64,000 bases of DNA from Phaeobacter sp. G2 (lineage in GTDB: Bacteria > Pseudomonadota > Alphaproteobacteria > Rhodobacterales > Rhodobacteraceae): assembly GCA_025163595.1 (NCBI GenBank), contig CP104100.1, positions 3,410,001-3,474,000 on the forward strand, given 5' to 3'. Each line of letters starts with the position of its first letter. The first letter of the stretch is position 1. The notes under the pieces are model-generated. The model saw nothing but the letters and a program-made list of their open reading frames with translations. It was not told where the DNA came from and made no database searches. Made by a program: the position numbers and the translations under genes. Shown piece by piece: positions 36,428-47,718 of this stretch.

Positions 36428-36684
36428 ATGAATAACCTTGTTCAGCGCGGCGTGCGCAGTTGACGTTCAAATACGAGTTAGCCCGGCCCGGTTTTCAGAC
36501 CGGGAAGGTAATTCGATTTTGGCCCCGACGACCAAAGTTCTGAACCAAGGTTTTCATGCGCCTTTAATGACACGTGGGGTTCTTATTGTCTATCGGTGAA
36601 GCAGACCTTGGCGCAGCCGCAGCGAATGCACCGTTTGTCCCGCATAGCTGACCTTTGCGATAACACAAGCCCACCCCGCAACCC

Positions 36685-37038
36685 TCAATCCACGTCATCC
36701 CAGTCGTCATCGAAGGGCAGCTCGCCCATGGCGATCCAGGCGGTGCGCAGGCGGGCGATGCGGCTGTCGGCCCAGGTGCGGAACACCACTTCAAAATCCG
36801 TGGTGGTGATATTCTCCGTTACCAGCTCGGCACGGATGGCAGCGCTGGTGTCCATATCCCACAGCGAGATCGAGACCTGCACCGCAGGTGGGCGGCGATA
36901 GGCTTCCTGGAATGTCACCAGCTTGCGCCGCTCGCGGGCGCCCTCGCCGGTCCACATGCTGCCGCCGCTGTCGAATTCGGAAAACAACACCAGTTCGCCC
37001 TGGTCAATTCCAATCCGTGGATTGCGTAGTCGTTGCAT
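36685..37038 (-). CDS. H-type lectin domain protein
   Basis: The 117-residue protein has the H-type lectin pattern VTFQEAYRRPPAVQVSISLW, then ITTTDFEVVFRTWADSRIAR with the ending TAWIAMG. This six-stranded fold, first known from snail agglutinin and discoidin, binds sugars such as GalNAc. There is no signal peptide, so a cytosolic role or leaderless export is implied. The C-terminus is strongly acidic. It lies 155 bases downstream of atpC on the same strand, past a terminator; I recall the same neighbour in related genomes. Confidence 0.8.
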   Translation of the reverse strand: MQRLRNPRIGIDQGELVLFSEFDSGGSMWTGEGARERRKLVTFQEAYRRPPAVQVSISLWDMDTSAAIRAELVTENITTTDFEVVFRTWADSRIARLRTAWIAMGELPFDDDWDDVD

Positions 37039-37122
37039 GTCTTATCGTTCCAGCTTCAGTCTATCCGCGCGAAATCACGGTTCGGCCATTAAAAGCCAAA
37101 AAATTCTAAAATTCAAAAAACA

Positions 37123-37153
37123 AAACCGGCCCATCACGAAGAAGGGCCGGTTT
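37123..37153 (-). terminator. Terminator of the ATP synthase operon
   Basis: aaaccggccc and gggccggttt form a perfect 10-bp stem with an 11-base loop. On the minus strand it is followed by a T-rich run (ttgttttttgaatttt). It lies 40 bases after the atpC stop. Confidence 0.88.
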
Positions 37154-37193
37154 CTAAGTCTCGAGAACACACTGGGCGTGCATCCATGGGCCG

Positions 37194-37607
37194 TTACAGG
37201 CTCATATGTGTGCCCAGGGCCTCCATGTCCGACAGCAGCTTAGCGGCTTCCTCGACGATGTCGTGGGGCTGCTCCGCTTCCTGCGCGGTTTTATACATGT
37301 TACGAGCCTCTTCGATCAGCTCGTCCAGATGGGCGCGGGTCATCTCATCCATTGGGATTGCCTTCTCAGCGAGGACCGAAAGGGCCTCAGCGCTGATTTC
37401 GGCAAAACCGCCAGTGACCACAAACTCCGAAGTGCCTTGCGAGCTTTCAACCCGCAGGACACCCGGACGCAGGGTGGTGATGGTGGGTGCATGCATCGGC
37501 ATAGCCGTCATGTCACCCTCCGCGCCGGGGATCTGCACCGCGTTCACCTGGAGCGACGCTAGGCTGCGCTCCGGGCTTACGAGGTCAAATTGCATGGTAT
37601 CAGCCAT
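37194..37607 (-). CDS. atpC: ATP synthase F1 epsilon subunit
   Basis: The 137-residue subunit has [14 protein letters not shown] and [20 protein letters not shown], the beta-sandwich of epsilon, and a C-terminal helical hairpin ([17 protein letters not shown]). It is part of the rotor stalk and regulates hydrolysis. It is the last gene of atpHAGDC, eleven bases after atpD. Confidence 0.97.
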   Translation of the reverse strand: MADTMQFDLVSPERSLASLQVNAVQIPGAEGDMTAMPMHAPTITTLRPGVLRVESSQGTSEFVVTGGFAEISAEALSVLAEKAIPMDEMTRAHLDELIEEARNMYKTAQEAEQPHDIVEEAAKLLSDMEALGTHMSL

Positions 37608-37618
37608 CAGGGCCCTCC

Positions 37619-39064
<1,446 letters not shown>

Positions 39065-39943
39065 TTAGAGCGCCTCAGCGCCCGAAATGATTTCAATCAG
39101 CTCGTTGGTGATGACGGCCTGACGCGAGCGGTTGAACTCGATGGTCAGCTTGTCGATCATCTCGCCAGCGTTACGGGTGGCGTTATCCATCGCACTCATC
39201 CGGGCACCCTGTTCGGATGCACCATTTTCCAGCAGCGCCGAAAAGATCTGGGTCGATACGCCACGGGGCAGCAGGTCGGCAAGGATTGCCTCTTCGCTGG
39301 GCTCGTAGTCGTAAACGGCCGCGGATGTCTCTTCAGCGGCACCGCCCTCGTAAGAGGCCGGAATGATCTGCTGCGCTGTTGGCACCTGGGTCACGACGTT
39401 GACGAACTCTGCAAAGAACAGAGTCGCAACATCAAATTCACCAGCGTCAAAGCGGGTCAGGATATCCTTTGCGATGTCCTGCGCGTTGGCATAGCCGATG
39501 CGCTTAACTTCGCTCAGGTCCACGTGGCCGATAAAATCATCAGCCAGATCGCGACGCAGCGCGTCGCGGCCCTTTTTACCAACGGTCAGGATCTTGACCG
39601 TTTTGCCAGCCGCTTTCAGCTCCTGCGCCTTTTGGCGCGCCAGTTTGGCGATATTGGCGTTAAAGCCACCACACAGGCCCCGCTCAGCGGTCAGGACAAC
39701 AAGCAGTTGAACCTGATCGCTACCGGTGCCGCGCAGCAGTTTTGGCGCGCTATCGCTGCCACCAACAGAAGAGGCAAGCCCCGCCATAACGGCGTTGAAC
39801 CGCTTGGTGTAGGGACGTGAATCTTCAGCAGCTTCCTGGGCGCGGCGAAGTTTCGCCGCGGCCACCATTTGCATGGCTTTTGTGATCTTACGAGTGCTTT
39901 TGACACTCGCGATCCTGTTTTTCAGGTCCTTGAGATTTGGCAT
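39065..39943 (-). CDS. atpG: ATP synthase F1 gamma subunit
   Basis: The 292-residue central shaft protein has the N-terminal helix ([20 protein letters not shown]), the SDRGLCGG-like loop [15 protein letters not shown], and the C-terminal helix ending [20 protein letters not shown]. It couples rotation of the c-ring to the catalytic sites. It is twelve bases from atpA. Confidence 0.98.
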   Translation of the reverse strand: MPNLKDLKNRIASVKSTRKITKAMQMVAAAKLRRAQEAAEDSRPYTKRFNAVMAGLASSVGGSDSAPKLLRGTGSDQVQLLVVLTAERGLCGGFNANIAKLARQKAQELKAAGKTVKILTVGKKGRDALRRDLADDFIGHVDLSEVKRIGYANAQDIAKDILTRFDAGEFDVATLFFAEFVNVVTQVPTAQQIIPASYEGGAAEETSAAVYDYEPSEEAILADLLPRGVSTQIFSALLENGASEQGARMSAMDNATRNAGEMIDKLTIEFNRSRQAVITNELIEIISGAEAL

Positions 39944-39955
39944 TGCCTTATCCCC

Positions 39956-41494
39956 TTAAGCGAAATCTGCGGCGAATTCGTCCAGCGCTGCTTTGATTTT
40001 GTCGGCGGCATCGCCCTTGATCTTTGGATCTTCGGTCGAAATCCACTCGAGCAGATCAGCGTGCTTGCCACGCAGATGCGCCAGCATGCCTTCTTCATAG
40101 CGGCCCACGGACTTTACGTCGATCTTGTCGAGGTAGCCTTGGGTGCCGGCGAAGATCACGCAAACGATTTCTGCGTTGGTCAGCGGCGAATACTGCGCCT
40201 GCTTCATCAGCTCGGTCAGACGGGCACCACGGTTCAGCAGCTGCTGAGTGGCGGCGTCAAGGTCAGACCCAAACTGCGCAAAGGCCGCCATTTCGCGGTA
40301 CTGAGCCAGTTCCAGTTTCACCGGACCCGCAACAGACTTCATCGAGTTTGTCTGGGCCGAGGAGCCAACACGCGAAACCGACAGACCGGTGTTCACAGCA
40401 GGACGGATGCCCTGGTAGAACAGTTCGGTTTCCAGGAAGATCTGACCATCGGTGATCGAAATCACGTTGGTTGGAATAAAGGCGGAAACGTCACCACCCT
40501 GGGTCTCAATAACGGGCAGAGCCGTCAGGGAGCCAGCGCCGAAGTCTTCGTTCAGTTTAGCCGAACGTTCCAGCAGGCGGGAGTGCAGATAGAAAACGTC
40601 ACCAGGATAGGCTTCACGTCCGGGCGGACGACGCAGCAGCAGCGACATCTGACGATAGGCAACAGCCTGCTTGGAAAGGTCATCATAGATGATCAGACCG
40701 TGCTTGCCGCTGTCACGGAAGTATTCCGCCATCGCGGTGGCCGCATAGGGGGCCAGGAACTGCAGAGGCGCAGGATCGGACGCGGTTGCAGCAACCACGA
40801 TCGAATATTCCATCGCGCCGGCTTCTTCCAGCTTTTTCACCAGCTGAGCAACAGTCGAACGCTTTTGACCAATCGCGACGTAAACGCAGTACAGTTTCTT
40901 CGACTCATCGTCGCCTGCTGCATCGTTGTAGGATTTCTGGTTCAGCATGGTGTCCAGCGCGATGGCTGTTTTACCAGTCTGACGGTCACCAATGATCAGC
41001 TCACGCTGGCCACGGCCAACGGGGATCATCGCATCAACAGATTTCAGGCCTGTCGCCATCGGCTCGTGAACCGATTTACGTGGGATAATGCCTGGTGCTT
41101 TGACATCGGCAACGCCACGCTTTGCAGCGTTGATCGGGCCTTTGCCGTCCAGGGGGTTACCCAGACCGTCAACAACGCGACCCAGCAGTTCGGGGCCAAC
41201 GGGAACGTCCACGATCGAGTTGGTGCGCTTAACAGTGTCACCTTCTTTGATGTCGCGGTCGGAGCCAAAGATAACGATACCAACGTTATCGGCCTCCAGG
41301 TTCAGCGCCATGCCCATAATTCCACCAGGGAATTCGACCATTTCACCAGCCTGAACATTGTCGAGACCGTAGACGCGGGCGATACCATCGCCAACGCTCA
41401 GCACGCGACCAATTTCAGCCACCTCGGCTTCCTGACCAAAATTATTGATCTGGTCTTTTAGGATCGCAGAAATTTCTGCTGCTTGGATACCCAT
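39956..41494 (-). CDS. atpA: ATP synthase F1 alpha subunit
   Basis: The 512-residue regulatory/nucleotide-binding subunit has [15 protein letters not shown] (Walker A), [32 protein letters not shown], and [14 protein letters not shown]. It forms the F1 hexamer with beta. Its start codon directly follows the atpH stop, so translation is coupled. Confidence 0.99.
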   Translation of the reverse strand: MGIQAAEISAILKDQINNFGQEAEVAEIGRVLSVGDGIARVYGLDNVQAGEMVEFPGGIMGMALNLEADNVGIVIFGSDRDIKEGDTVKRTNSIVDVPVGPELLGRVVDGLGNPLDGKGPINAAKRGVADVKAPGIIPRKSVHEPMATGLKSVDAMIPVGRGQRELIIGDRQTGKTAIALDTMLNQKSYNDAAGDDESKKLYCVYVAIGQKRSTVAQLVKKLEEAGAMEYSIVVAATASDPAPLQFLAPYAATAMAEYFRDSGKHGLIIYDDLSKQAVAYRQMSLLLRRPPGREAYPGDVFYLHSRLLERSAKLNEDFGAGSLTALPVIETQGGDVSAFIPTNVISITDGQIFLETELFYQGIRPAVNTGLSVSRVGSSAQTNSMKSVAGPVKLELAQYREMAAFAQFGSDLDAATQQLLNRGARLTELMKQAQYSPLTNAEIVCVIFAGTQGYLDKIDVKSVGRYEEGMLAHLRGKHADLLEWISTEDPKIKGDAADKIKAALDEFAADFA

Positions 41495-42055
41495 TTATCC
41501 GACCTCTTTCATTGCATTCTGTAGGGAGTTGAGCTTGGAGCGGATCGAGCTATCGATCATCTTTGAGCCCACTTTAACGACGAGACCGCCAATGATGCTA
41601 TCATCGACGGTTGCATTGATGGTAATCTTTTTGCCTACGCGCTCTGCCAAAGTTTTGGCCAGCTTTTCGCTCTGGGTCTTGGTCAGCGCCTTGGCAGAAA
41701 CGACCTCTGCGGTCACTTCACCGCGGGCCTCAGCCAGACGATCCCGCAGAGCGGAGATCAGCGCTGGAACCACAAACAGACGGCGCTTTTGCGCCATCAG
41801 AGCCAGAGTATTGCGCAGAACGGGCGCCAGGCCCATTTTATCCGCAACTGCCGCAATCGCGGCACCCTGCTCATCCCGAGAAATCAGCGGAGAGCTGATC
41901 AGGTTTTGCAGGTCGTCACTGTCAGCCAGGGCAGCTGCCAGATCATTGATGCTGGTTTCAAGGCTATCGAGCGCCTTGCTTTCTTCGGCGATCTCAAAGA
42001 CCGCAGTGGCATAGCGCGCAGCAATGCCTGCTGAAATCGAAGCTGGTTCGGACAC
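41495..42055 (-). CDS. atpH: ATP synthase F1 delta subunit
   Basis: The GTG at 42055, preceded by ggaaggg, gives a 186-residue protein starting (V)SEPASISAGIAARYATAVF, the usual length and opening of the family. The open frame upstream (23 codons) is Cys/Pro-rich and rejected. Further features are ISRDEQGAAIAAVADK and the C-terminal GGLVVKVGSKMIDSSIRSKL. Delta joins F1 to the peripheral stalk. It is the first gene of the operon; F0 genes are not here, as is usual for Rhodobacterales. Confidence 0.96.
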   Translation of the reverse strand: MSEPASISAGIAARYATAVFEIAEESKALDSLETSINDLAAALADSDDLQNLISSPLISRDEQGAAIAAVADKMGLAPVLRNTLALMAQKRRLFVVPALISALRDRLAEARGEVTAEVVSAKALTKTQSEKLAKTLAERVGKKITINATVDDSIIGGLVVKVGSKMIDSSIRSKLNSLQNAMKEVG

Positions 42056-42550
42056 GTCCACCCTTCCGACATTTGGCCCCGGTTGGCATGTCTGCGAGCA
42101 GACGGCGTCCGGGGGCGTGAGCAAGCCCCACCAAAAGCGGCAGGGCGTTAAAATCAGCGTGGATGTAACAGAGCCTTAGCAACCTATCAACTGTCTATAG
42201 CCCCTAGGGTGAATTCCGTGACTTCAATGTTTTCAATCAGTTAGCCAAACTGCGGCTGTTTGCCCCTCTAAACAAAAGCATTTTTATCTACGTTACGGCA
42301 GCAATTTACGATTCCTGACTGCGTAAAAACGACACTATTGCCCCCGATAGTCCTGCCGGATGCTGCCAGCATTCAAGCCTCCGTTACAAAAAGTTACAAA
42401 CAGAATCATCTTCGCACCCCACTTCCTCCCGCGGCAATCGCCCCTCGACCGGCGCAAGCCTGCACCGGGATTGGGTGGGCCATTATTCGCCGGGCGCAGG
42501 ATTTCAGGCGGGCAGGCTTATTCAGGCGGGCAGGCAAATACAGGGGCAGC
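42056..42550. other. Intergenic region upstream of atpH
   Basis: About 495 bases between the ATP synthase operon and the methyltransferase gene. It should hold the atp promoter; several TTGA-type boxes occur on the minus strand, but none gives a clear -10 at the right distance. An 18-bp direct repeat lies at its right end. No gene is supported. Confidence 0.45.
42503..42538. repeat. 18-bp tandem duplication downstream of the methyltransferase
   Basis: ttcaggcgggcaggctta is followed at once by ttcaggcgggcaggcaaa, and a third related caggcgggg lies at 42552 inside the end of the methyltransferase gene. This looks like replication slippage in a G-rich stretch. Confidence 0.75.
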
Positions 42551-43297
42551 TCAGGCGGGGTCTGGCAAGGGATTCGACAACCCCTCAAGAACCCGGATCG
42601 GGTTGGCACGCTTGACCTTGGTCATATGCCCATGTTGCGGATGGGTCTGTTTGCTGACCTCGACCATAAACACGCCCCCCGCCAACATCGTTGGCAACCG
42701 CCGCCCGACCCGCTCAAACAGGGCACCCGACTTGAGCCAGAACCGTTTCTGGCTTGGCATTCGATACAGCGCAGCGGCATGGCGTTCGATGGTGAACTCA
42801 TGCAGGCGCAGCTGGTTTTCAAGCTGGATAAGCGTGTAGGGGCGTCCATAGCCAAAGGGAGTCTTGTCAGACCGCGCCCAGAACCCGGCCCGGTTGGGCA
42901 CCACAAAGATCGCCCGCCCCCCTGGCCCCAGAACCCGGCGACATTCCTCCAGCAACTGGGATGGCCGCTCCGAGGTCTCCAGCCCATGCATCACCACCAG
43001 GCGATCCACCCGCCCCGTTTCGATCGGCCAGCTGGTCTCTTCACACAGGACCGACACATTGGGCATGCCTGCAGGCCACTGCATCACCCCTTGGGGCCCT
43101 GGCATCAAGGCAATGACCCGGCGCGCCTCAGCCAAATAGGGCCGCATCAAGGGGGCGGCAAAGCCAAATCCCGCCACGGTCTGCCCCGCGGCTTCTGGCC
43201 AGAGCTCCAACAATCGGTTCCGCACCGAAGCCTGCGCCGCACGACCCAGAGTACTGCGGTAATAAAAATTCCTAAGATCCTGAACATCAAGATGCAT
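42551..43297 (-). CDS. Class I SAM-dependent methyltransferase
   Basis: The 248-residue protein begins [20 protein letters not shown] at 43297; 34 upstream codons overlap the gloB promoter region and are not conserved. The SAM-binding part is degenerate ([15 protein letters not shown], where ExGxGxG would be expected), with later blocks [11 protein letters not shown], then [20 protein letters not shown] that fit Methyltransf_11. It is divergent from gloB with only 61 bases between, an arrangement known from many alphaproteobacteria. The target is unknown. Confidence 0.87.
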   Translation of the reverse strand: MHLDVQDLRNFYYRSTLGRAAQASVRNRLLELWPEAAGQTVAGFGFAAPLMRPYLAEARRVIALMPGPQGVMQWPAGMPNVSVLCEETSWPIETGRVDRLVVMHGLETSERPSQLLEECRRVLGPGGRAIFVVPNRAGFWARSDKTPFGYGRPYTLIQLENQLRLHEFTIERHAAALYRMPSQKRFWLKSGALFERVGRRLPTMLAGGVFMVEVSKQTHPQHGHMTKVKRANPIRVLEGLSNPLPDPA

Positions 43298-43358
43298 TGC
43301 GGGTGCCTGCTGCTTGGGCCAATCTATGCGCAGTGTAACAATGGTGAGGCGAAAAACC

Positions 43359-44126
43359 ATGCCCCTGGAAATCATTACCCTGCCCTGTCTCTCGGACAAC
43401 TATGCCTATCTGCTGCACGATGCCAAGAGCGGTCAGACCGCTTTGGTGGATGCGCCGGAAGCAGCTGCGGTGAAAACAGCGCTGAGCACCCGTGGCTGGG
43501 GCTTGGATGCGATCCTGCTGACCCACCACCACTATGATCACATCGACGGCGTGGACGAGCTGCGCCGCAGCTATGGCGCCAAGATCTATGGCGCCAAACC
43601 CGACACCCACCGCCTGCCACCGCTGGACCATGCGCTGGACTATGGCGCCCGCTTTGAATTGTTTGGCGAAGAGGTCCAGGTGTTGGATGTCTCGGGCCAC
43701 ACCATTGGGCACATCGCCTTTTTCCTGCCAGAGAGCCAGGCCGTCTTTACCGCCGACAGCCTGATGGCGCTTGGCTGTGGTCGCCTGTTTGAAGGCACGC
43801 CAGACATGATGTGGGACAGTCTCAACCGTCTGATGGCACTGCCGCCGCAGACCATGGTTTACTCTGGCCATGAATACACCCAATCCAACGCCCGTTTTGC
43901 GGTTACAATTGAGCCTGACAATGCCGCCTTGCAGCTGCGCGTTGATGAAATCACAAAAAAACGCGCCAAAGGCGAAGCCACTGTTCCGTCGCGATTGCAG
44001 CTGGAACTGGACACAAATCCGTTCTTGCGGGCTCATCTGGATAAAGTCAAATCAGCCATCGGCATGGAAGACGCTGAAAACGCAGATGTTTTTGCAGAAA
44101 TTCGTCACCGGAAGGACACGTTCTAG
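43359..44126 (+). CDS. gloB: Hydroxyacylglutathione hydrolase (glyoxalase II)
   Basis: The 255-residue metallo-beta-lactamase-fold enzyme has the metal site [14 protein letters not shown], the second His in [12 protein letters not shown], Asp in [18 protein letters not shown] and the substrate-binding [14 protein letters not shown]. It hydrolyses S-lactoylglutathione to lactate and glutathione, the last step of methylglyoxal removal. gaggc precedes the ATG at 43359; 15 upstream codons were dropped. Confidence 0.97.
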   Translation: MPLEIITLPCLSDNYAYLLHDAKSGQTALVDAPEAAAVKTALSTRGWGLDAILLTHHHYDHIDGVDELRRSYGAKIYGAKPDTHRLPPLDHALDYGARFELFGEEVQVLDVSGHTIGHIAFFLPESQAVFTADSLMALGCGRLFEGTPDMMWDSLNRLMALPPQTMVYSGHEYTQSNARFAVTIEPDNAALQLRVDEITKKRAKGEATVPSRLQLELDTNPFLRAHLDKVKSAIGMEDAENADVFAEIRHRKDTF

Positions 44127-44327
44127 CACCCGCGACCACGGTTTGAGCCTTCAAGGGCCGAGTGCAATTCAACCGCTTTAAAAAGAAATGTGACCCAAAT
44201 TTGAAAGAAAGTCCTTGAAGCTGCCGCTCTATCAACCAAACTCTAATACTATGAGGACATGGTTGATGCACGGGGAAGAGGCAGAAAGCCGATGCCCCGG
44301 TCAACCCAAGAACAGAGGAGCACGCCC

Positions 44328-46658
44328 GTGCCTTCATTCTCGAGCACACTAGAACAAGCCATTCACGCCGCGCTCGCGCTGGCGAATGAGCGGCGCCATG
44401 AGTTTGCCACGCTGGAACACCTGCTGCTGGCTTTGATCGAAGAACCAGAAGCCGCCCGCGTCATGCGCGCCTGTGGTGTTGAGCTGGGTCAGCTGCGCGC
44501 TTCGCTGATTGAATTTGTTGACGAAGATCTCGCCAATCTGGTGACGGATGTTGATGGATCCGAAGCGGTCCCGACAGCAGCCTTCCAGCGGGTTATTCAG
44601 CGCGCCGCCATCCACGTGCAAAGCTCTGGCCGCACCGAAGTCACCGGGGCCAACGTTTTGGTCGCGATCTTTGCAGAACGCGAGAGCGACGCGGCCTACT
44701 TCCTGCAGGATCAGGATATGACCCGCTATGACGCAGTGAATTTCATTGCCCATGGCGTGGCCAAGGATCCCGCCTTTGGCGAATCCCGCCCGGTCACTGG
44801 CGCCCCCGAAAGCGAAGAAGAGGCCATGGGCTCCCCCCCGCCCGGCGAAGGCGACAAAAAAGAAAGCGCGCTGGATAAATACTGCGTCGATCTCAACGCC
44901 AAATCCCGCGAAGGCGACATTGATCCGCTGATTGGCCGCAGCCATGAGGTGGAGCGCTGCATCCAGGTGCTGTGCCGCCGCCGCAAGAACAACCCGCTGT
45001 TGGTGGGGGATCCCGGTGTTGGCAAAACCGCCATTGCCGAAGGTCTGGCGCGCAAGATCGTTCAGGGCGAAGTCCCCAAGGTTCTGGCTGAAACCACCAT
45101 CTTTTCGCTCGACATGGGGGCGCTGCTGGCCGGCACCCGCTATCGCGGCGACTTTGAGGAGCGTCTCAAAGCAGTGGTGACAGAACTGGAAGACCATCCC
45201 GATGGCGTGCTCTTCATTGATGAAATCCACACGGTGATTGGCGCTGGTGCCACCTCTGGCGGTGCCATGGATGCCTCTAACCTGCTGAAACCTGCGTTGC
45301 AGGGCGGCAAGCTGCGCACCATGGGCTCCACCACCTACAAGGAGTTCCGTCAGCATTTTGAAAAAGACCGCGCCCTGGCCCGTCGTTTCCAAAAGATCGA
45401 CGTCAATGAACCTTCGGTTCAAGATGCGGTTGAGATCCTCAAAGGGCTGAAACCCTATTTTGAGGAGCACCACAGCATCAAGTTCACCGCCGATGCGATC
45501 AAATCCGCTGTCGAGCTGGCCGCGCGCTATATCAATGACCGCAAACTGCCCGACAAGGCCATCGACGTGATTGATGAGGCCGGTGCTGCACAGCATCTGG
45601 TGCCGGAAAGCAAACGCCGCAAAACCATCGGCGTCAAAGAGATCGAGGCCGTCGTGGCCAAGATCGCCCGCATTCCCCCCAAGAGCGTCACCAAGGACGA
45701 TGCCGAGGTGCTGAAGGATCTTGAAAAAAGCCTCAAGCGGGTTGTCTTTGGCCAGGACGATGCCATTGATGCGCTGTCCAGCGCCATCAAACTGGCCCGT
45801 GCCGGTCTGCGTGAACCCGAAAAGCCCATTGGCAACTATCTCTTTGCAGGCCCCACGGGCGTCGGCAAAACCGAGGTGGCCAAACAGCTGGCCGACACCC
45901 TGGGTGTGGAGCTCTTGCGCTTTGACATGTCGGAATACATGGAGAAACACGCGGTTTCCCGTCTGATTGGCGCCCCTCCCGGCTATGTGGGCTTTGATCA
46001 GGGTGGCTTGCTTACCGATGGGGTGGATCAGCATCCGCACTGCGTACTGCTGCTTGATGAAATCGAAAAGGCGCACCCGGATGTTTTCAACATCCTGCTG
46101 CAGGTGATGGATAACGGTCAGCTCACCGATCACAACGGCCGCGCGGTGAACTTCCGCAACGTGGTACTGATCATGACCTCCAACGCTGGTGCCTCAGATA
46201 TGGCAAAGGCTGCGATCGGCTTTGGTCGTGATCGCCGCGAGGGTGAAGACACCGCCGCGATTGAGCGCACCTTTACGCCGGAATTCCGCAACCGTCTGGA
46301 CGCTGTGATCGCCTTTGCGCCACTGCCCAAAGAGGTCATCCTGCAAGTGGTCGAGAAATTCGTGCTGCAACTTGAAGCCCAGTTGATGGATCGCAATGTC
46401 TCGATTGAGCTGACCCGCAAGGCTGCGGAATGGCTGGCGGAACGAGGCTATGATGATCGCATGGGCGCACGGCCTCTTGGCCGGGTCATTCAGGAGCACA
46501 TCAAGAAACCGCTCGCCGAAGAACTGCTCTTTGGCAAGCTTGCAAAAGGTGGGCTGGTCAAGGTTGGCATCAAGGATGGCAAGCTCGATCTGCGGATCGA
46601 AGGGCCAACCAAGCCACGGATCTCTGGCGACAAACCGCCATTGCTGACTGCTGACTGA
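44328..46658 (+). CDS. clpA: ATP-dependent Clp protease ATP-binding subunit ClpA
   Basis: The 776-residue unfoldase starts at the GTG at 44328, with aggagc at good distance; 23 upstream codons look unconserved. It has the Clp N-domain (SSTLEQAIHAALALANERR), two AAA modules (Walker A GDPGVGKTAIAEGLA and GPTGVGKTEVAKQLA), and IGL-like ClpP loop within IGFGRDRREGE. It feeds substrates to ClpP, with ClpS as usual adaptor; clpS is not next to it in this window. The stop is two bases before the M23 peptidase start. Confidence 0.98.
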   Translation: MPSFSSTLEQAIHAALALANERRHEFATLEHLLLALIEEPEAARVMRACGVELGQLRASLIEFVDEDLANLVTDVDGSEAVPTAAFQRVIQRAAIHVQSSGRTEVTGANVLVAIFAERESDAAYFLQDQDMTRYDAVNFIAHGVAKDPAFGESRPVTGAPESEEEAMGSPPPGEGDKKESALDKYCVDLNAKSREGDIDPLIGRSHEVERCIQVLCRRRKNNPLLVGDPGVGKTAIAEGLARKIVQGEVPKVLAETTIFSLDMGALLAGTRYRGDFEERLKAVVTELEDHPDGVLFIDEIHTVIGAGATSGGAMDASNLLKPALQGGKLRTMGSTTYKEFRQHFEKDRALARRFQKIDVNEPSVQDAVEILKGLKPYFEEHHSIKFTADAIKSAVELAARYINDRKLPDKAIDVIDEAGAAQHLVPESKRRKTIGVKEIEAVVAKIARIPPKSVTKDDAEVLKDLEKSLKRVVFGQDDAIDALSSAIKLARAGLREPEKPIGNYLFAGPTGVGKTEVAKQLADTLGVELLRFDMSEYMEKHAVSRLIGAPPGYVGFDQGGLLTDGVDQHPHCVLLLDEIEKAHPDVFNILLQVMDNGQLTDHNGRAVNFRNVVLIMTSNAGASDMAKAAIGFGRDRREGEDTAAIERTFTPEFRNRLDAVIAFAPLPKEVILQVVEKFVLQLEAQLMDRNVSIELTRKAAEWLAERGYDDRMGARPLGRVIQEHIKKPLAEELLFGKLAKGGLVKVGIKDGKLDLRIEGPTKPRISGDKPPLLTAD

Positions 46659-46660
46659 TC

Positions 46661-47641
46661 ATGCGGCTATCTTTCGGAGCGTTTCTCCTTTCGCTCGTCA
46701 CGGCACCTGCCGTGGCGAGCGATTTCACCTTGCAATGGCCGCTGGATTGTCGCCTGGGAGAAACCTGTCACATCCAACAATATGTCGACCATCTCCCTGG
46801 CCCGGCGACCCAGGATTACAAATGCCAGGGGCTAAGCTACTCCGGGCATAAAGGCACTGATATCGCCCTGCCCTATCTGAGCGACATGCAGGCAGGAGTC
46901 GCGGTCCGGGCCGCAGCACCAGGGGTTGTCCAGGGGGTGCGCAACACCATGCCGGATACCTATTCCACCCAGGAAAACGCCGAGCTTCTGAAGGGGCGCG
47001 AATGTGGAAACGGCGTTGTCCTACGCCATGAAGGCGGCTGGGAAACCCAGTATTGCCACATGAAACAGGGCTCTGTCCGGGTGCAAAAAGGCCAGCAGAT
47101 AGCAGCTGGAACCGCTCTGGGCGAAGTCGGGCTTTCTGGCAAGACCCAATTCCCCCATCTACACCTGTCACTCCGCCTAAACGGAACGGTTGTAGACCCC
47201 TTTGCCCCGGAAGGGCGCCCATCCTGTGATCTGGATACAGAGACCGCACCCGCCTCTAGCCTATGGGCCGAGCCGCTGCCCTATCAGCCAGGGGGCTTTC
47301 TGGGGGCCGGGTTCTCTACCCATGTTCCAGAGTTCATAGAAATCAAATCCGGCGCGGCGACGCGTGAGCGGTTGACCACACAATCGCCGGCACTGGTGTT
47401 TTGGGCCTATGCCTTTGGTGGCCAAAAGGGCGACCGTGTGCGCCTGACCATTTCCGGGCCTAAAGGCGTCTTTTCCGTTCACGAAATCACGCTTGAACGC
47501 GATCAGGCGCAGTTTTTCCGGGCCTCTGGCAAACGGTTGCGCAGCGAAGCTTGGGATTATGGGCGTTACACGGCATTGGCGGTGCTGCTGCGCGATGAAG
47601 AAGAAATTGACCGGATAGAAGAGGTTGTCGACCTTCGCTGA
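46661..47641 (+). CDS. Exported M23 family metallopeptidase
   Basis: The 326-residue protein has a signal peptide (cleavage after AVA, about residue 19). It carries an M23/LytM-like domain with HKGTDIALPY (His and Asp zinc ligands, HxxxD), GVAVRAAAPGVVQGV, and FPHLHLSLRLNG (second His pair HxH). All zinc-ligand positions are present, so peptidoglycan endopeptidase activity in the periplasm is likely. The C-terminal third is an extra beta-rich domain of unknown role. It follows clpA by two bases. Confidence 0.9.
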   Translation: MRLSFGAFLLSLVTAPAVASDFTLQWPLDCRLGETCHIQQYVDHLPGPATQDYKCQGLSYSGHKGTDIALPYLSDMQAGVAVRAAAPGVVQGVRNTMPDTYSTQENAELLKGRECGNGVVLRHEGGWETQYCHMKQGSVRVQKGQQIAAGTALGEVGLSGKTQFPHLHLSLRLNGTVVDPFAPEGRPSCDLDTETAPASSLWAEPLPYQPGGFLGAGFSTHVPEFIEIKSGAATRERLTTQSPALVFWAYAFGGQKGDRVRLTISGPKGVFSVHEITLERDQAQFFRASGKRLRSEAWDYGRYTALAVLLRDEEEIDRIEEVVDLR

Positions 47642-47718
47642 GCGCCCTGCCCGGGAAAACCTGACTGCTGGAACTTGGCTGGAGCGAATTGACTGAAGCG
47701 CCTGGGCCGTTGCCCCGG

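Noticed and set aside
36428..36684. Possible broken gene or RNA between the kinase and lectin genes
   Set aside because: Only a 6-bp cccggt/accggg stem and short frames are seen; nothing supports a gene or tRNA.
44349..46133. 594-residue open frame antisense to clpA
   Set aside because: Same cause; the clpA frame has all AAA motifs.
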